Positions 1-9,512 of a stretch of 64,000 nt of DNA are shown here, in pieces. The position numbers and the translations under genes were made by a program. The notes under the pieces are model-generated. The model was not told the origin of the DNA, made no database searches, and saw only the letters and a list, made by a program, of their open reading frames with translations. Position 1 is the stretch's first letter; each line of letters opens with the position of its first letter. This stretch comes from Lunularia cruciata (lineage: Eukaryota; Streptophyta; Marchantiopsida; Lunulariales; Lunulariaceae), in contig OX419759.1 of the NCBI GenBank assembly GCA_948567375.1, forward strand, positions 37,983,493-38,047,492, read 5' to 3'.

Positions 1-293
1 GGTCACCTATGGCAATGGTGAACCTAGTTGGACAGCCTAGAGCTACATTTCCCACACTCATGAGTTTCTCAGGCTCTCATGCTTTTTGAGAGGGAGGACC
101 TGGACTTGTTTGGGACTCACAGTTACAATAGTTGGTGGAGCCCAACACTGATTAGAGAGAGCGGGCAATGAGTTTTCATATCGGTATTACCGTTGTTCCA
201 GTAGTGTTAGAGGCATCTAGGCATCAGGTGTTAGGTCAAGCTATGGACCTGAACTATTTGACCTGGATTGTGAGCCTTGGCTTGGCAGAGCAG
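1..293 (+). pseudogene. C5-cytosine DNA methyltransferase, C-terminal end (motifs IX and X), retroelement-encoded
   Basis: Read from base 3, the translation contains VNLVGQPRA and MSFSGSHAF, then GGPGLVWD and LVEPNTD, then a motif IX-like RERAMSF around 156-176. A motif X-like GQAMDLN follows at 234-254. This matches the end of C5-cytosine methyltransferases, where motif IX supports the target-recognition region and motif X closes the AdoMet fold. Stops interrupt it at 87 (TGA), 129 (TAG) and 153 (TAG). The catalytic part lies upstream of the window for this copy, but copy B shows it at 8620-10330. The frame continues without a shift into the RT, so the domain was part of the pol polyprotein. 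The pieces more closely resemble DNMT3-type enzymes than plant DRM (rearranged motif order) or CMT; that assignment is tentative. Confidence 0.82.
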
Positions 294-299
294 CGTAGG

Positions 300-1722
300 A
301 TGCGCTTGATAGGTATCACCACTCGGACACTTGTGAGCCATGTGCCTATCGAGACGATTCAAGCACATGCTGGGGGTGATGGACCGAATGAACATGGTAT
401 TCTTGGGACACATCTAGTAGCTACTAGGGAGAGTGGTCTACTTGGAGTCCATCTAGGTGAGCGTGGGCTACTTGGATTACACCCTTGGTCCACATGGGAT
501 GCAACCAGAGGATGTGTGGAGCTTGCAGCCAGAGTGGAGGGAGTTTTTCACACAGAGGTTGGGGGCTCTAGTGGTCGGAAGCATGACACTATTGCTCCCA
601 AGGGCCCAATGTAGCAGTCAGTCAGTACATCTTCCACTCCTACTACAGTTACAGAGGATACTTGGGAGCCAGATCTTGGACCCAAGCTTACTAGAGAGGA
701 AAGACAGAGGGTTTGGAGGTTCTTGAGGAGTCACACGAGTTGTTTTGCCTTTAGTATGAAGGATTTAGGTGCTCTGAAGGGACCTGGTATACGGATTGAG
801 CTGACTAGCGACACACCAATTTTCCAACGTCCTTATTGATATAGTGATATGGAGAGGACATTGATTCAGAGCCGGAGTAGTGACCTTTTTGAGGCTAGTT
901 TGGTGGAGATTTCACATAGAGAGTATGCATCAGCGACAGTGATGCCAACCAAGAAGGATATGCATGGCAACTATACAGATAGGCGGATGTGTGGAGATTA
1001 CCGTCCTATCAACTGACAGACCAGGGCTGATCGGTATGCCATGCCTACATTGGAGGAGATTTTTGATGCGATTGGGCATGCAAAGATCTTCAGTACTTTG
1101 GATCTTCGAGCGGGATATCACCAATTGCCGATCAAGGAGGAGGATAAGTCCAATACAACATTTTGGGCTATTGATCCTCACGGCAAGGATGTGTTATATC
1201 AGTGGAGGTTCTTACCATTTGGGTTGAAGAACGCTCCTGCTGAGTTCCATAGGGTCATGGATAGGATCCTAGCTAGATTGGATTTTGCTCGGTGCTACAT
1301 TGATGACATTTTGGTTTATAGCACTACTGTGGAGGAGCATGAGAGACAGTTGTTGGAGGTGTTTGAGAGGTTGAGATCTCATGGACTCAAATTACATCCT
1401 GGGAAGTGTAGGTTCTTCCACAAGCAGGTTGAGTATTTGGATCACACTATCTACCCCGGAGGACTTGGTGTCCAACAGACCAAGGTGGAGGCTATTGCAC
1501 ATATTCCTTGGCCTACGGATGTGAGCAGAGTGCGAGCATTCCTTGGGTTGGCAAACTTCTATTGCCGCTATGTTAAAGGATTTAGTGCCATTGCCAAGGC
1601 CTTGACAAAGCTGACCAAGCTTACACAAGAGTGGTGTTGGGGAGATGAGCAAGAGAGAGCTTTTGTAGAGCTCAAGGAGAGGTTGACATCTGCTCCTATT
1701 TTGAGGAGACCGATCAAGGGAT
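300..1722 (+). pseudogene. Reverse transcriptase domain of copy A with N-terminal linker
   Basis: After a linker of about 100 residues with little recognisable structure, the frame enters the RT lead-in (LTREERQRVWRFLRSH near 690-730). The long open piece 1041-1724 (227 aa) then carries the RT palm: TLEEIFDAIG, LDLRAGYHQLPI with the first catalytic Asp, FGLKNAPAEF, and the intact YIDD motif near 1300. The thumb region follows (GLGVQQTKVEAI, AFLGLANFYCRYV). It copies element RNA into DNA. Stops lie at 612 (TAG), 837 (TGA), 1014 (TGA) and 1722 (TGA). The YIDD box and the long uninterrupted stretch make this the best-preserved pol segment of the family in the window. Confidence 0.92.
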
Positions 1723-2110
1723 GACCATTTCAGGTTCACACTGATTGGAGTATGTTGGGGCTTGGAGCGGTGCTCACCCAACATGATGATGAGGGGAAGG
1801 AGTTTGTGGTGGCTTATGCTAGTTGCTCCAACAATTCAGAGGAGGCAAAGTATAGTTCATATGAGGGAGAGTGCTTGGCAGCAGTTTGGGCAGTAGCACA
1901 TTTCTGATGTTACCTATTTGGTAACCCCTTCACTCTCATCACTGATCATCAGCCGTTGAAGTGGTTGATGGAGTTCGACAAGCTTTCAAGGAAGCTTGCA
2001 TGATGGGCTCTGATGTTAAAGGAGTATGATTTCACGGTTGTTCACAGACTTGGAGTGGTGAATCGTGATGCAGATGGGTTGAGTAGAAACCCATGTCCCA
2101 GCCAGCAAAA
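1723..2110 (+). pseudogene. RNase H domain of copy A
   Basis: This is the Ty3/Gypsy RNase H, which removes the RNA strand of the RNA-DNA hybrid. The first acidic residue is in [16 protein letters not shown] (Asp near 1743), the Glu in [12 protein letters not shown] (near 1869) and the next Asp in TDHQPLKWL (near 1944). The tether to integrase reads KEYDFTVVHRLG and then NRDADGLSRNP. TGA stops at 1905 and 2001 sit where copy B has CAA, which points to an ancestral CGA arginine codon at each place. Confidence 0.9.
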
Positions 2111-3560
2111 TCAGACCGGAGCACGTTGGCATGGTGAGACAAATAAGGAGATGGTGCCAGGTTGGCATGCATCAGCCTTTCTGTGTATATTTGCAGAGGC
2201 TTTGGTGGTATCTCTCTCAGTGCATACAGGAGGAGTTATTGAGGTCACAGATCCAGAGAGTGAAGATATTGGTACAGTTCAACAAGACATTCATGATGAT
2301 GTCTTAGTGATGGACTATCTTTGCACTAGTGTTGTGGGTGGCATAGTTGGGGCCAAGGAGAGAGACCATGTTCTTCAGCAAGCCAGACGGTTCAGATTGG
2401 AGGGTCGACACCTTTTGCATGTATGGGAGGATGGTAGAGTGCGAGTAGTACCACTTCCATCACAGAGACCATAGTTGGTCCGTCATGCTCATGAGGAGCT
2501 AGGACATTTTGGAGTAAAGCGTATGTATAGCTTACTCCAGAGTCATTATTGGTGGCGCGGTATGAAGACCGAGGTATAGCAGTTTGTTGCCAGATGTGTG
2601 GTTTGTGATTGAGTTAGAGCATCATTCAATGCTCCTACGCCACAGCTACACCCATTACTATCATGGGATTGGGTTATTGTTGGAGTTTGGACTTTGCCGG
2701 ACCTTTACTGCTAACTATGAGACATCATTGGTATGTTTTGGTGATGGTGGAGCACTTCTCCAAGTGGATTGAGTTGGTGGCACTTCCTGACAAGTCTAGT
2801 GAAGGGACAGCTTACTCGTTCTTGGATCGAGTTCTTAGTCATTTTGGTGCACCAGCTGAGGTTTTGACTGATCAGGGTACAGAGTTCTTGGGGGAGTTTC
2901 AGGTCTTGTGTGACAAGGCTTTGATTGATCATCGTACTACATCCCGAGATCACCTTGAGGCAGATGGCTTAGTAGAGAGAGTGGCTCAGATGGTGAAGAG
3001 AGGATTGCAAAAGTATGGTTTGCAGAGAGGCCACTTAGGAGATTGGGATCTCTAATTACCTTGGTTGGCCATGGGCTATTGGTTCAGCCGGCAAGCCTCA
3101 TTAGCATCCTTCTCTCCATACTTTCTACTTTACGGATGAGATCCAAATTTACCTGCAACCATTCGTCAAGATGCTATTGTAGTTTTGGACTTAGATGACC
3201 CCAATGTATGGATGAGCGCATGTTCTCAGCGGGCAAAGATCTTTTGGAGAGTGATGCCGATGGCCTTTGAGAACTTGGCAATTGCTCAGCATAGAGATAC
3301 TTTACGCTATGCTACCATTCGAGGAGGAGGTTATAGACCCTTGATCCGTCAATTTCATCTAGGCGACTATGTATATCTATAGCAGACAACACCAACGACA
3401 CTTGATGTTTCTACAGGCCGCACTATCTTAAGAGTGCGCGAGGTTTTGCCATCTGGAGTCCTTGTGCTAGAAGGACGTGATTGTGTTGTTTGGATGGATC
3501 ATGTGCACAATTGTGCGCCATGCCACCTTCCAAACATTGATGGTACTATGGACCCAAGCT
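2110..3560 (+). pseudogene. Integrase of copy A
   Basis: Integrase joins the element cDNA to host DNA. A spacer (2110-2470) precedes the N-terminal HHCC zinc domain: His codons at 2490 and 2505, Cys codons at 2595 and 2604, all still present. The catalytic core has Asp at 2690 (SLDFAGP), Asp at 2870 (LTDQGTEF) and Glu at 2975 (DGLVER), exactly 35 codons apart for the last two, so the D,D(35)E triad is intact. The C-terminal region includes QFHLGDYVYL and REVLPSGVLVLEGRD. A one-base deletion near 2658 splits HHCC from the core. Stops occur at 2472, 2577, 2610, about 3053 and about 3380. The protein then runs into the PHD finger in the same frame. Confidence 0.9.
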
Positions 3561-3586
3561 TGACACTTGTACGTGTAGGCTTGAGG

Positions 3587-3727
3587 TGTATGTTATGTGG
3601 CTCTTCTGGTGGAGCTACTACTATGTTAGTGTGTTATAGCTATTCGAGAGGATGGCATATGGCATGTATGACTCCTCCCCTCACGGTGGTTCCTCAGGGA
3701 CAGTGGTTATATCCTAGATGTACTTGA
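3587..3727 (+). pseudogene. PHD finger at the integrase C-terminus, copy A
   Basis: The last about 46 residues before the TGA stop read as a PHD-type zinc finger. They run RCMLCGSSGGATTMLVC, then SRGWHMACMTPPL, then PQGQWLYPRCT. This follows the Cys4-His-Cys3 spacing, with the signature Trp two residues before the final Cys pair. Two ligand positions have become Tyr (TGT to TAT): the fourth, after LVC, and the first of the final pair. Copy B keeps Cys at the latter. Known PHD fingers read histone H3 tails (K4 methylation state), so the likely role is choosing the integration site, analogous to the chromodomain of chromoviruses. That role is inference. Confidence 0.82.
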
Positions 3728-3896
3728 CCTATAGCTAGTTCATTCTTTATATGGTATAGATTGCAGACAGGCAACTAACGATGGGGCTCCATAGCACCCG
3801 GCCTCTTGATCTTTGCCCATTAGAGGGTATACCATATACTTAGAGTAGATGGCTATCTGGAGTTAGAGGGACCTAACTGCCAGCTAGGAGGGCGAT
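3728..3896 (+). other. 3' untranslated segment and candidate polypurine tract, copy A
   Basis: The 169 bases between the PHD stop codon and the candidate LTR contain no recognisable coding sequence. They end in a purine-rich run (AGGAGGGCGA, 3886-3895) directly before TGTGGC. That is where a polypurine tract priming plus-strand synthesis would be expected. Copy B has a homologous but decayed version at 20033-20201. Confidence 0.6.
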
Positions 3897-4001
3897 TGTG
3901 GCACTTTAGAGTCTATGTATGACTTATGTGTGAGTTGTGTTTCTATAGTGTATGATGTTGACAGCGATGTATGTTGTGTAGCGATGTATATACGCACTAC
4001 A
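3897..4001 (+). repeat. 105-bp direct repeat, left unit (copy A)
   Basis: It begins TGTGGCACTTTAGAG and ends ACTACA. By eye it differs from the unit at 4445-4549 at only about three positions. Related pairs lie at 20202-20306 and 20743-20830 in copy B. Confidence 0.85.
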
Positions 4002-4444
4002 GCTGTCACGCCATTTGTAGTGCCGCGTCTAGATGCTTGGACACTAGAGTTCCAGTGATAGTAGTTAGAGTAATCTCAACAGTTTCTCAGAGACTACTTT
4101 CCAACGGTTAGATTTTGTGTTTGGGGTACTGACTTCACGGTGGGGCCCACCGTCACTTTGCACCATCAAGTGTGCCATCAGCAGGACCATTAGAGTTTCA
4201 GTGCTAGCTCAAGTCTAGGGGGTATAGTTTTGAAGTGAGCTCCAGAGAGCTCACTTCTCTGATGTTGAGCCTTCGAGTTCCTAGCTATGGTGGACAGAGG
4301 CCGGCAAGCGTCACTTGGATTCTCTATGCTTGAGTGGGTGTGGCTTGATTGTAATCAATGCCTAGTTGTTGGCAGTTTATAGAGTGACAAATCAAGTACT
4401 GATCTGAGTTGAGTTGAGTTGAGAGTGGTAAGCAATCTGATTAT

Positions 4445-4549
4445 TGTGGCACTTTAGAGTCTATGTATGACTTATGTGTGAGTTGTGTTTCTATAGTGTA
4501 TGATGTTGACAGCGATGTATGTTGTGTAGCAATGTATATACACACGACA
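4445..4549 (+). repeat. 105-bp direct repeat, right unit (copy A)
   Basis: It begins TGTGGCACTTTAGAG and ends CACGACA. Element homology with copy B ends at this boundary, so it marks the 3' end of copy A. It could also serve as the 5' LTR edge of copy B, whose gag-like sequence starts about 660 bases downstream. Confidence 0.8.
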
Positions 4550-5208
4550 TAGTCTTTTACAAGTGCCCTAGCCATATGGTCCACCTTCACTTGTTATCAT
4601 AGTGATTGTTCCACTAATACTTGTACACATGTAGCTTTGGCCAAGAGAGGCAATTTGATCCCATTCTTGGTGATCTTGGTAGCTTAGGAAGTAGGTAAAC
4701 ACTCCTATTATATCAAATTACAAATGGTGATAGAGTCAATCTAATGTTGATTTATGAGATGGAGGGTTTTGTTTAGATTTCTTGTGATTGGACCCCTTCC
4801 ATTCTCTTTTTCTTACTTGTGCATCATTTTTGTATGAGATGCCTTAACTTTAGAAGGTTGGTGCTTTGGTGTGCTCTTGATAATGAGGTTGGAGTGATTA
4901 ACAACAAGACTTCTTGTGTTTCTCTTTGGTAAGATAAGAAGTGCTGACATGTAGATAGTGAGAGTGCGTGTTGTGATGATAAGTTATAATTTTCCCTTTT
5001 CCTTAGTGTAGTTGTCACAATTGAAGCTACATTAGTAGGTGGTAGCACTTGGTGGTAGTCCTTGGTGGTACTTGTGATGGTTAGGGATACGGTTTGAGTT
5101 ATATTGTCACAATGGAGATTTTTGGGAATTTCTAGAGGAGATAGTACCACAATACATAGTGGATTTACTCAAAGTAGTGCTTGGTATCAACCTTTATCTT
5201 AGGTCTCA
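4550..5208 (+). other. Non-coding leader between copy A and the gag of copy B
   Basis: No protein family is recognisable on either strand; the short minus-strand ORF at 4824-5150 has no features of a real gene. By position it is the probable 5' leader of copy B. A conventional initiator-tRNA primer-binding site right after 4549 was not seen. Confidence 0.4.
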
Positions 5209-6063
5209 ATGAGGGAGGAGATTGACTTTGAGTTAGAGTTTGATACAAGAGCTGATTTAATTGAGAGTGTACTTGGTGTGTTTGCACCATTGTTGTGGGA
5301 CATAGACAAGATAAATGGGATTTCCATAAGCTCTAGGTGGTACTTTGGTATAATGGATACCTTTGAGTTAGATGACTTCATTCAAGAGTTTGATAGTTGG
5401 TGTGATCTGTACTATAGATCACACCAACTAGAACCCAACTTTGTTCACACCCTTCATGGCATGGAAGGAGTTGTTTTAGCACATAGAAGGTCCACCAATG
5501 GATGACTATCATGAGTTCAAGAGAGCTTTCATGGAGTAGATCAAGCAATGGAGATAGTATTGGTCTTGAAACTACATCTCTATCACTTCAAGCTTGGTTA
5601 GTAGGAGTAGACTGGCAATACACACAAGTTTTAGCTTTACTAACATTGGTGGATCTAGTGGAAGTGCACTAGTTGGAGATGGTGCTACTAAAAGTGGAGG
5701 TACCACTATAGAAGGTGGTGTGGTATTGGGGTTTAACCCCATGGTGGAGTTTTTCTAGTGCTTGAGGTAGAACTACCAAGGAGTGCGGACTGACAAGTTG
5801 AGAAGCTTGTAGGAGTTCTAATGGAAGGTTGGTGAGAGCCTATGCAGGGCATACACTACATGAACTAGCTAATATGTTTCACTTAGGGAGTTACTTAGGC
5901 TTATACAATCTTATTTTGATATGAGATCTTAGATAAAGAGTTATGACATAAAGTATGTGATGATATGTTATTATAGGCTACTTCACCTACATTAGTAGTG
6001 GTCTTTAGTCTGGCTAAGCATATGAGCTCAACATGGTAGAGGAGAGAGTGGTGAAATCTAGAT
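5209..6063 (+). pseudogene. Gag-like region of copy B
   Basis: The open piece 5209-5505 (98 aa) includes RWYFGIMDTFELDDF followed by IQEFDSWCDLYYRSHQLEP. This resembles the helical part of Ty3/Gypsy Gag (F..eF..W pattern), which forms the capsid-like particle. The sequence continues with stops and no clear domain to about 6060. The assignment rests on this weak pattern and on its place upstream of the zinc knuckle and protease. The start is arbitrary, because the true initiation site of the polyprotein is not recognisable. Confidence 0.5.
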
Positions 6064-7069
6064 TTGGTAGGGAGACCTCATCCACAATTGTTACTTCTTC
6101 TAGAGTGTAATAGAGTGCATCATGCCATGTTGGCTTTTGAGGATAGCCCAAATCCTATGGAGCAAGTGGAGGGCCTAGTTTTCATTTTTAGGTTTGTAGA
6201 AGCTAGTGAGTGGTGGTGTTGCTTGTTGGACTTGAGGTGGAACTCAACATAAGAGAGAGTGCACGTATGGCAATAAACATGATACCTTTGAAACATCATA
6301 GCCAGCATAGAGACAATGTGACCATTGTAATAATTTTGTTCGCACTAGTGGCCGATGCTTTGACCTTCATCCCAATGAAATGGTAGGGCTACTATGGTAG
6401 ATGGTAGAGGAGTTCCAAGTCATGGAAGATGAGGTGGTTGTAGAGGATTCACACTTGGTAGGGTTGCAATACCTACCCTTGCTACAACCATGGCTACTTG
6501 GATTGAGCTGTTGGAGAAAAGATTGGCTAGCATAGCTATAACTTAGAGGAGATTAGATTTGGGTGATGAGGTTTCCACGTCTTATGTTGGTGATAGAGAT
6601 GTCTTGGACTTCATGTGTGGAGCAACACAAGTAGATGCATCTACCATAGTGCAGTATATGCTTCATAGCTTAAAGGAGCATCAATAGAATTGGACCTTTA
6701 TAGAGGAGAGGTTGTAGATACGTCAGACTCCACTAGTCTTTTACACTCTTTGAGGCACTATAGAAGACATCCATGGCTCCTAGATTTCATAGTGCAAGTG
6801 TAGTAGGTGGTGATTAGATGCATGATAGACTACTTGCTAGTCCACTATCTACTACTACACATAGCAAGTATAGCTTGATGTTGGGGGCAACTCAATTGAT
6901 TATGCGCTTCCTTTTATTCTCAACTAGTGACATGTTTACATTAGGAGTTGACTAAGCTCTAGTGTTTTGGTTGGTTGCCACACTTATATAAGAGAAGGAT
7001 TGATGTGGTTCATCTTTCTAAATTAGAGGTGGTTGACAGTAGAGCTGAATTGGTTGAGGAGCATGGGAT
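6064..7069 (+). pseudogene. Gag C-terminal/nucleocapsid region of copy B with decayed zinc knuckle
   Basis: At 6317-6358 the translation is CDHCNNFVRTSGRC. This has the CX2CX4HX4C spacing of a nucleocapsid zinc knuckle, with Cys codons at 6317, 6326 and 6356. The His position (6341) is now Arg. The knuckle would package element RNA. The downstream stretch (WIELLEKRLASIAIT, then LDLGDEV) looks like a linker or coiled segment before the protease. A fragment ending in VDSRAELVEEHGI is cut by the LTR at 7070. Stops are frequent. Confidence 0.6.
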
Positions 7070-7815
7070 TGTAATACTTCAAGGATATGAGACCTAAAGA
7101 GAAACACACCATGAGAAACACACACTTTCATACTCAAATTCCGATGCTCCAAAGGAGCACCTTCTCTTTATTATATAGGCAAAGCGGATCTCCTCCAATG
7201 AAGTTCCACCATAGGATTAGGCACATAGATAGGTGACATGTCAGCAAGCTCCACCCTTGGATTACTTACTTGGATGGGTGACATGTTGGTCCTAGTCCTA
7301 TCTGGTTGGTCAAACAAGCTTTGATCAGAGGGAATCTTTTTGTAATAATCTCAAAATCACGTGGGTGAGGTACCATTGGAAAGCTCTTGATAAGACAAAG
7401 AAAGGGGGAGGGAAAGCTAGCCTCTCCTCTATTGGGGGGGGGGTGATCTGCACATTTTCAAGGCCTAATTCATCCATTTAGGCCTCCAAAATTGCCTTCA
7501 AAGATTTCAGGCATATTTTGGTTCTAACTTTATTAGTAGAAGTTCCCTTTTGGTGATACTTCTTTCTGATCTATTCAGTCCATCCTATGTAACATCCTTC
7601 CAGATGTTACCAACCCAATTCTCACCTTCAAATCATATGTCTAGCTATTGGTTCTAAGGTTTTCAAATCTATTTTGGTTTTCTGCCCTATTAGTAGAAAT
7701 ACCCTTTTGGTGATATTTCTAGCTTATCTATTTTGACCATCATGTATAACATCATTCCAAATGTTACCAAACCAAATTTCACATCTAGATCATATGGCTA
7801 GCCCTTGGTATTACA
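7070..7815 (-). mobile_element. Solo LTR of the chromovirus D family, inserted in copy B
   Basis: The 746-bp segment starts TGTAATACTTC and ends GGTATTACA. It is homologous to the LTRs of element D (27286-28022 and 31180-31919) in reverse orientation. Its flanks are GGGAT (7065-7069) and AGGAT (7816-7820), a 5-bp target duplication with one mismatch. No internal element sequence accompanies it, so it is a solo LTR left by recombination between two LTRs. It contains a 10-base G run and the tandemly duplicated U3 module described for this family. Confidence 0.92.
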
Positions 7816-7840
7816 AGGATCTACTCAATGACCAATGGTT

Positions 7841-8016
7841 TATGGCAAGTGACAATAGCTAGATTGGAGGAATTACCAACTAGACCTACATTTGAGGAAG
7901 TGCGATTTACACCTAGAGTTGTCCTATTTATGGCAAGCAACAACAATTAGATTGGAGGAGTTACCAACTAGACCTATCTTTGAGCAAGTGTGGTTCACCC
8001 TTGGATTTTTCCTATT
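7841..8016 (+). repeat. 88-bp tandem duplication in copy B upstream of protease
   Basis: Two diverged units begin at 7841 and 7929 (TATGGCAAGTGACAATAG and TATGGCAAGCAACAACAAT). They share a block of the form TTGGAGGAnTTACCAACTAG. It lies in the linker between gag and protease and probably arose by slippage. Whether other copies share it cannot be seen here. Confidence 0.75.
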
Positions 8017-8330
8017 GGATAATCAAAGGATGATTTTTTATTTGGTAGGACCTTCAAGGAATATCTATACATCATGGAGGGTCTTATCAGACTTTGGTGC
8101 ACAATCTCTTATGTTAGGAAGGTTGCAATTGTCAATCTAGAGCTACAAAAGATGGATATAGAGAGGTATCCATTTTAGATCCAGATATTTGCAAGGGGTG
8201 GTTCTATATAGTACATCATATGTGGAGAGCTCATTGTCCAGATTTAGCTTGGTCCTCTAACTAATAGCTCTATAGTGATAACATTGTATTGAGAGCTCAA
8301 GCTATTGTGACAATAACATAATCATATGAT
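8017..8330 (+). pseudogene. Aspartic protease region of copy B
   Basis: The translation near 8081-8125 reads VLSDFGAQSLMLGR, the active-site loop of a retropepsin-like protease (normally D-S/T-G-A followed by hydrophobics and a Gly). The catalytic Asp codon is at 8090. The following Ser/Thr is now Phe (TTT), explained by one C-to-T change from TCT. The protease would cleave the polyprotein. The domain lies directly upstream of the methyltransferase region, and no second loop could be assigned with confidence. Confidence 0.7.
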
Positions 8331-8619
8331 GTGGTGGAGCAATGTTATATCCCATGGGTTTTAGTATTGACTATTGGGAGGAGACAACCTCCTATAGACT
8401 AGGCGGGAAGTCAGGTGAGGGACAAGTATGTTGCCTTCTACTATGCTTTAGTAGTGGCAATCTTGGCTCATTACAATCAAGAACCATGGCATTAGTTTTA
8501 GCTTTCAATGGTTCCATTACTTGGCTTGGTAACTTATTGGAGGGAATGCCTATGTAGAGTATACTCTAATACCATATGAGATCACTCAGATTTGGAATAA
8601 AAGTGGGATTGTTCTATCC
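8331..8619 (+). other. Protease-methyltransferase linker, copy B
   Basis: This is decayed element sequence with many stops. A short open piece (8342-8557) has no recognisable domain. It probably includes the end of the protease fold and a tether to the methyltransferase. Confidence 0.45.
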
Positions 8620-8917
8620 ACCTTGGATGTTCCATTGTGGAGTTCTAAGGAGGTATTACAACATGTAAATCAATTGGTGCAACAAGCTTGGAGTGAAGCC
8701 TTTGTACCACCAAGAGATAAGTGTGAGGATGAGCCTCTAGAAGTTATCACATTGTCACCTTTGGATACCACACTTATTGCTTGGCAATATCCAATAGAGG
8801 GAGTATGTCTATTGGAGTTGTTTGGTGGGATTAACATTGGACTAGTTGTGGTATTACAAGTAGGTATACAAGTACAAAGGTACTTGTATGTGGAGAGAGT
8901 TGAGACTATTAGGTGAG
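8620..8917 (+). pseudogene. C5-cytosine DNA methyltransferase, N-terminal part (motif I), copy B
   Basis: The open piece 8623-8916 (about 97 aa) has a leader ending PIEGVCLL, then motif I ELFGGINIGL (residues 65-74). VVVLQVGIQVQRYLYVERVE follows, where YVE is the motif II-like acidic end of the second strand. Motif I binds the AdoMet methionine/adenosine; the normal second-half Gly is replaced by Asn-Ile here. The sequence is cut just after motif II by an LTR at 8918, and the domain resumes at 9513. The order (motif I first) is the canonical arrangement, not the circularly permuted one of plant DRM enzymes. Confidence 0.85.
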
Positions 8918-9512
8918 CGTAATGTTATGAGGATAGGAGAACACTCAAGAGAAACCTAGAAGAAGAAACACAAAGCTTCACACTTATAACTTTGATACTC
9001 CAAAGGAACATCTTATCCTTATTATAGCAAAGAGGATTCCCTCAAAGAAAGCTCCACCCTTTGATCAAATACATGGATTGGGAACATGTCAATAAGCTCT
9101 ACCCTTAGATTAGTTGCATTTATGGGTGACATGTTGGTTTTGGTCCTATTTGGTTGGTCAAAAAAGCTTTGACCAAAGAGAATCTTTAGAGAATCTTCCT
9201 ATAGGAATCTTAGATTTGCATGGATGAGGTACCATTGGAAAGCTCTCAACGAGACAAATATAGTAGGAAGGAAAGCCGACCTTTTTTTTCTTGGGAGGAA
9301 TCTACACATTTTTGAGGCCTAATTCATCCATTTAGGTTTCCAAAATTGACTTTGAGTTTTCAAGCTATTTTTGGCACCTACCCTATTAGTAAAAGTACTA
9401 TTTGGGTGATATCCCTATTTGATCTACTTAGTCCATCTTATATAAAATCCTTCCAGATATGTCCAAGCCAATTTTCACCTTTAGGTAATATGTCTAGCTA
9501 CTGGTACTATCA
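8918..9512 (-). mobile_element. Short variant LTR of the chromovirus D family, inserted inside the methyltransferase
   Basis: Reverse-oriented homologue of the D-family LTR, diverged (starts CGTAATG where others have TGTAAT). It is about 595 bp long because it has only one copy of the roughly 150-bp module that is duplicated in the other LTRs. It splits the methyltransferase between the residues after motif II and the following LHHVAQLAYRYP stretch. Removing it restores the reading order. A target duplication was not resolved. Confidence 0.82.

Larger units (their letters stand above)
1..4549 (+). mobile_element. Ty3/Gypsy retrotransposon copy A, methyltransferase-PHD family (5' part outside window)
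   Basis: This is the 3' half of a decayed Ty3/Gypsy element. In order it shows the C-terminal end of a C5 DNA methyltransferase, a linker, reverse transcriptase, RNase H, integrase (HHCC and D,D(35)E), an integrase C-terminal region, a PHD finger, a purine-rich tract and a candidate LTR. From base 3 to about 2655 one frame can be followed through scattered stops. A one-base deletion near 2658, relative to copy B, then shifts to the frame used up to the stop at 3725-3727. The same module order occurs in copy B (from 10061 onward), so this is an element family and not a chance juxtaposition. It cannot be active: it has more than ten stops and a frameshift. Confidence 0.9.
3897..4549 (+). repeat. 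Candidate 3' LTR of copy A (TGTGGC...CGACA), with terminal 105-bp repeats
   Basis: The segment starts TGT and ends ACA directly after a purine tract. It has a full homologue at the same place in copy B (20202-20830), after which homology stops in both. Its first and last 105 bp are near-identical direct repeats (3897-4001 and 4445-4549). It may be one 653-bp LTR containing an internal duplication, or two short 105-bp LTRs around a 443-bp segment. No 5' LTR of the family is in the window to decide. No primer-binding site was recognised downstream. Confidence 0.6.

Noticed and set aside
3434-3727. Chromodomain at the end of copy A
   Set aside because: The expected WKG and TWEP motifs are absent; the Cys/His spacing fits a PHD finger.
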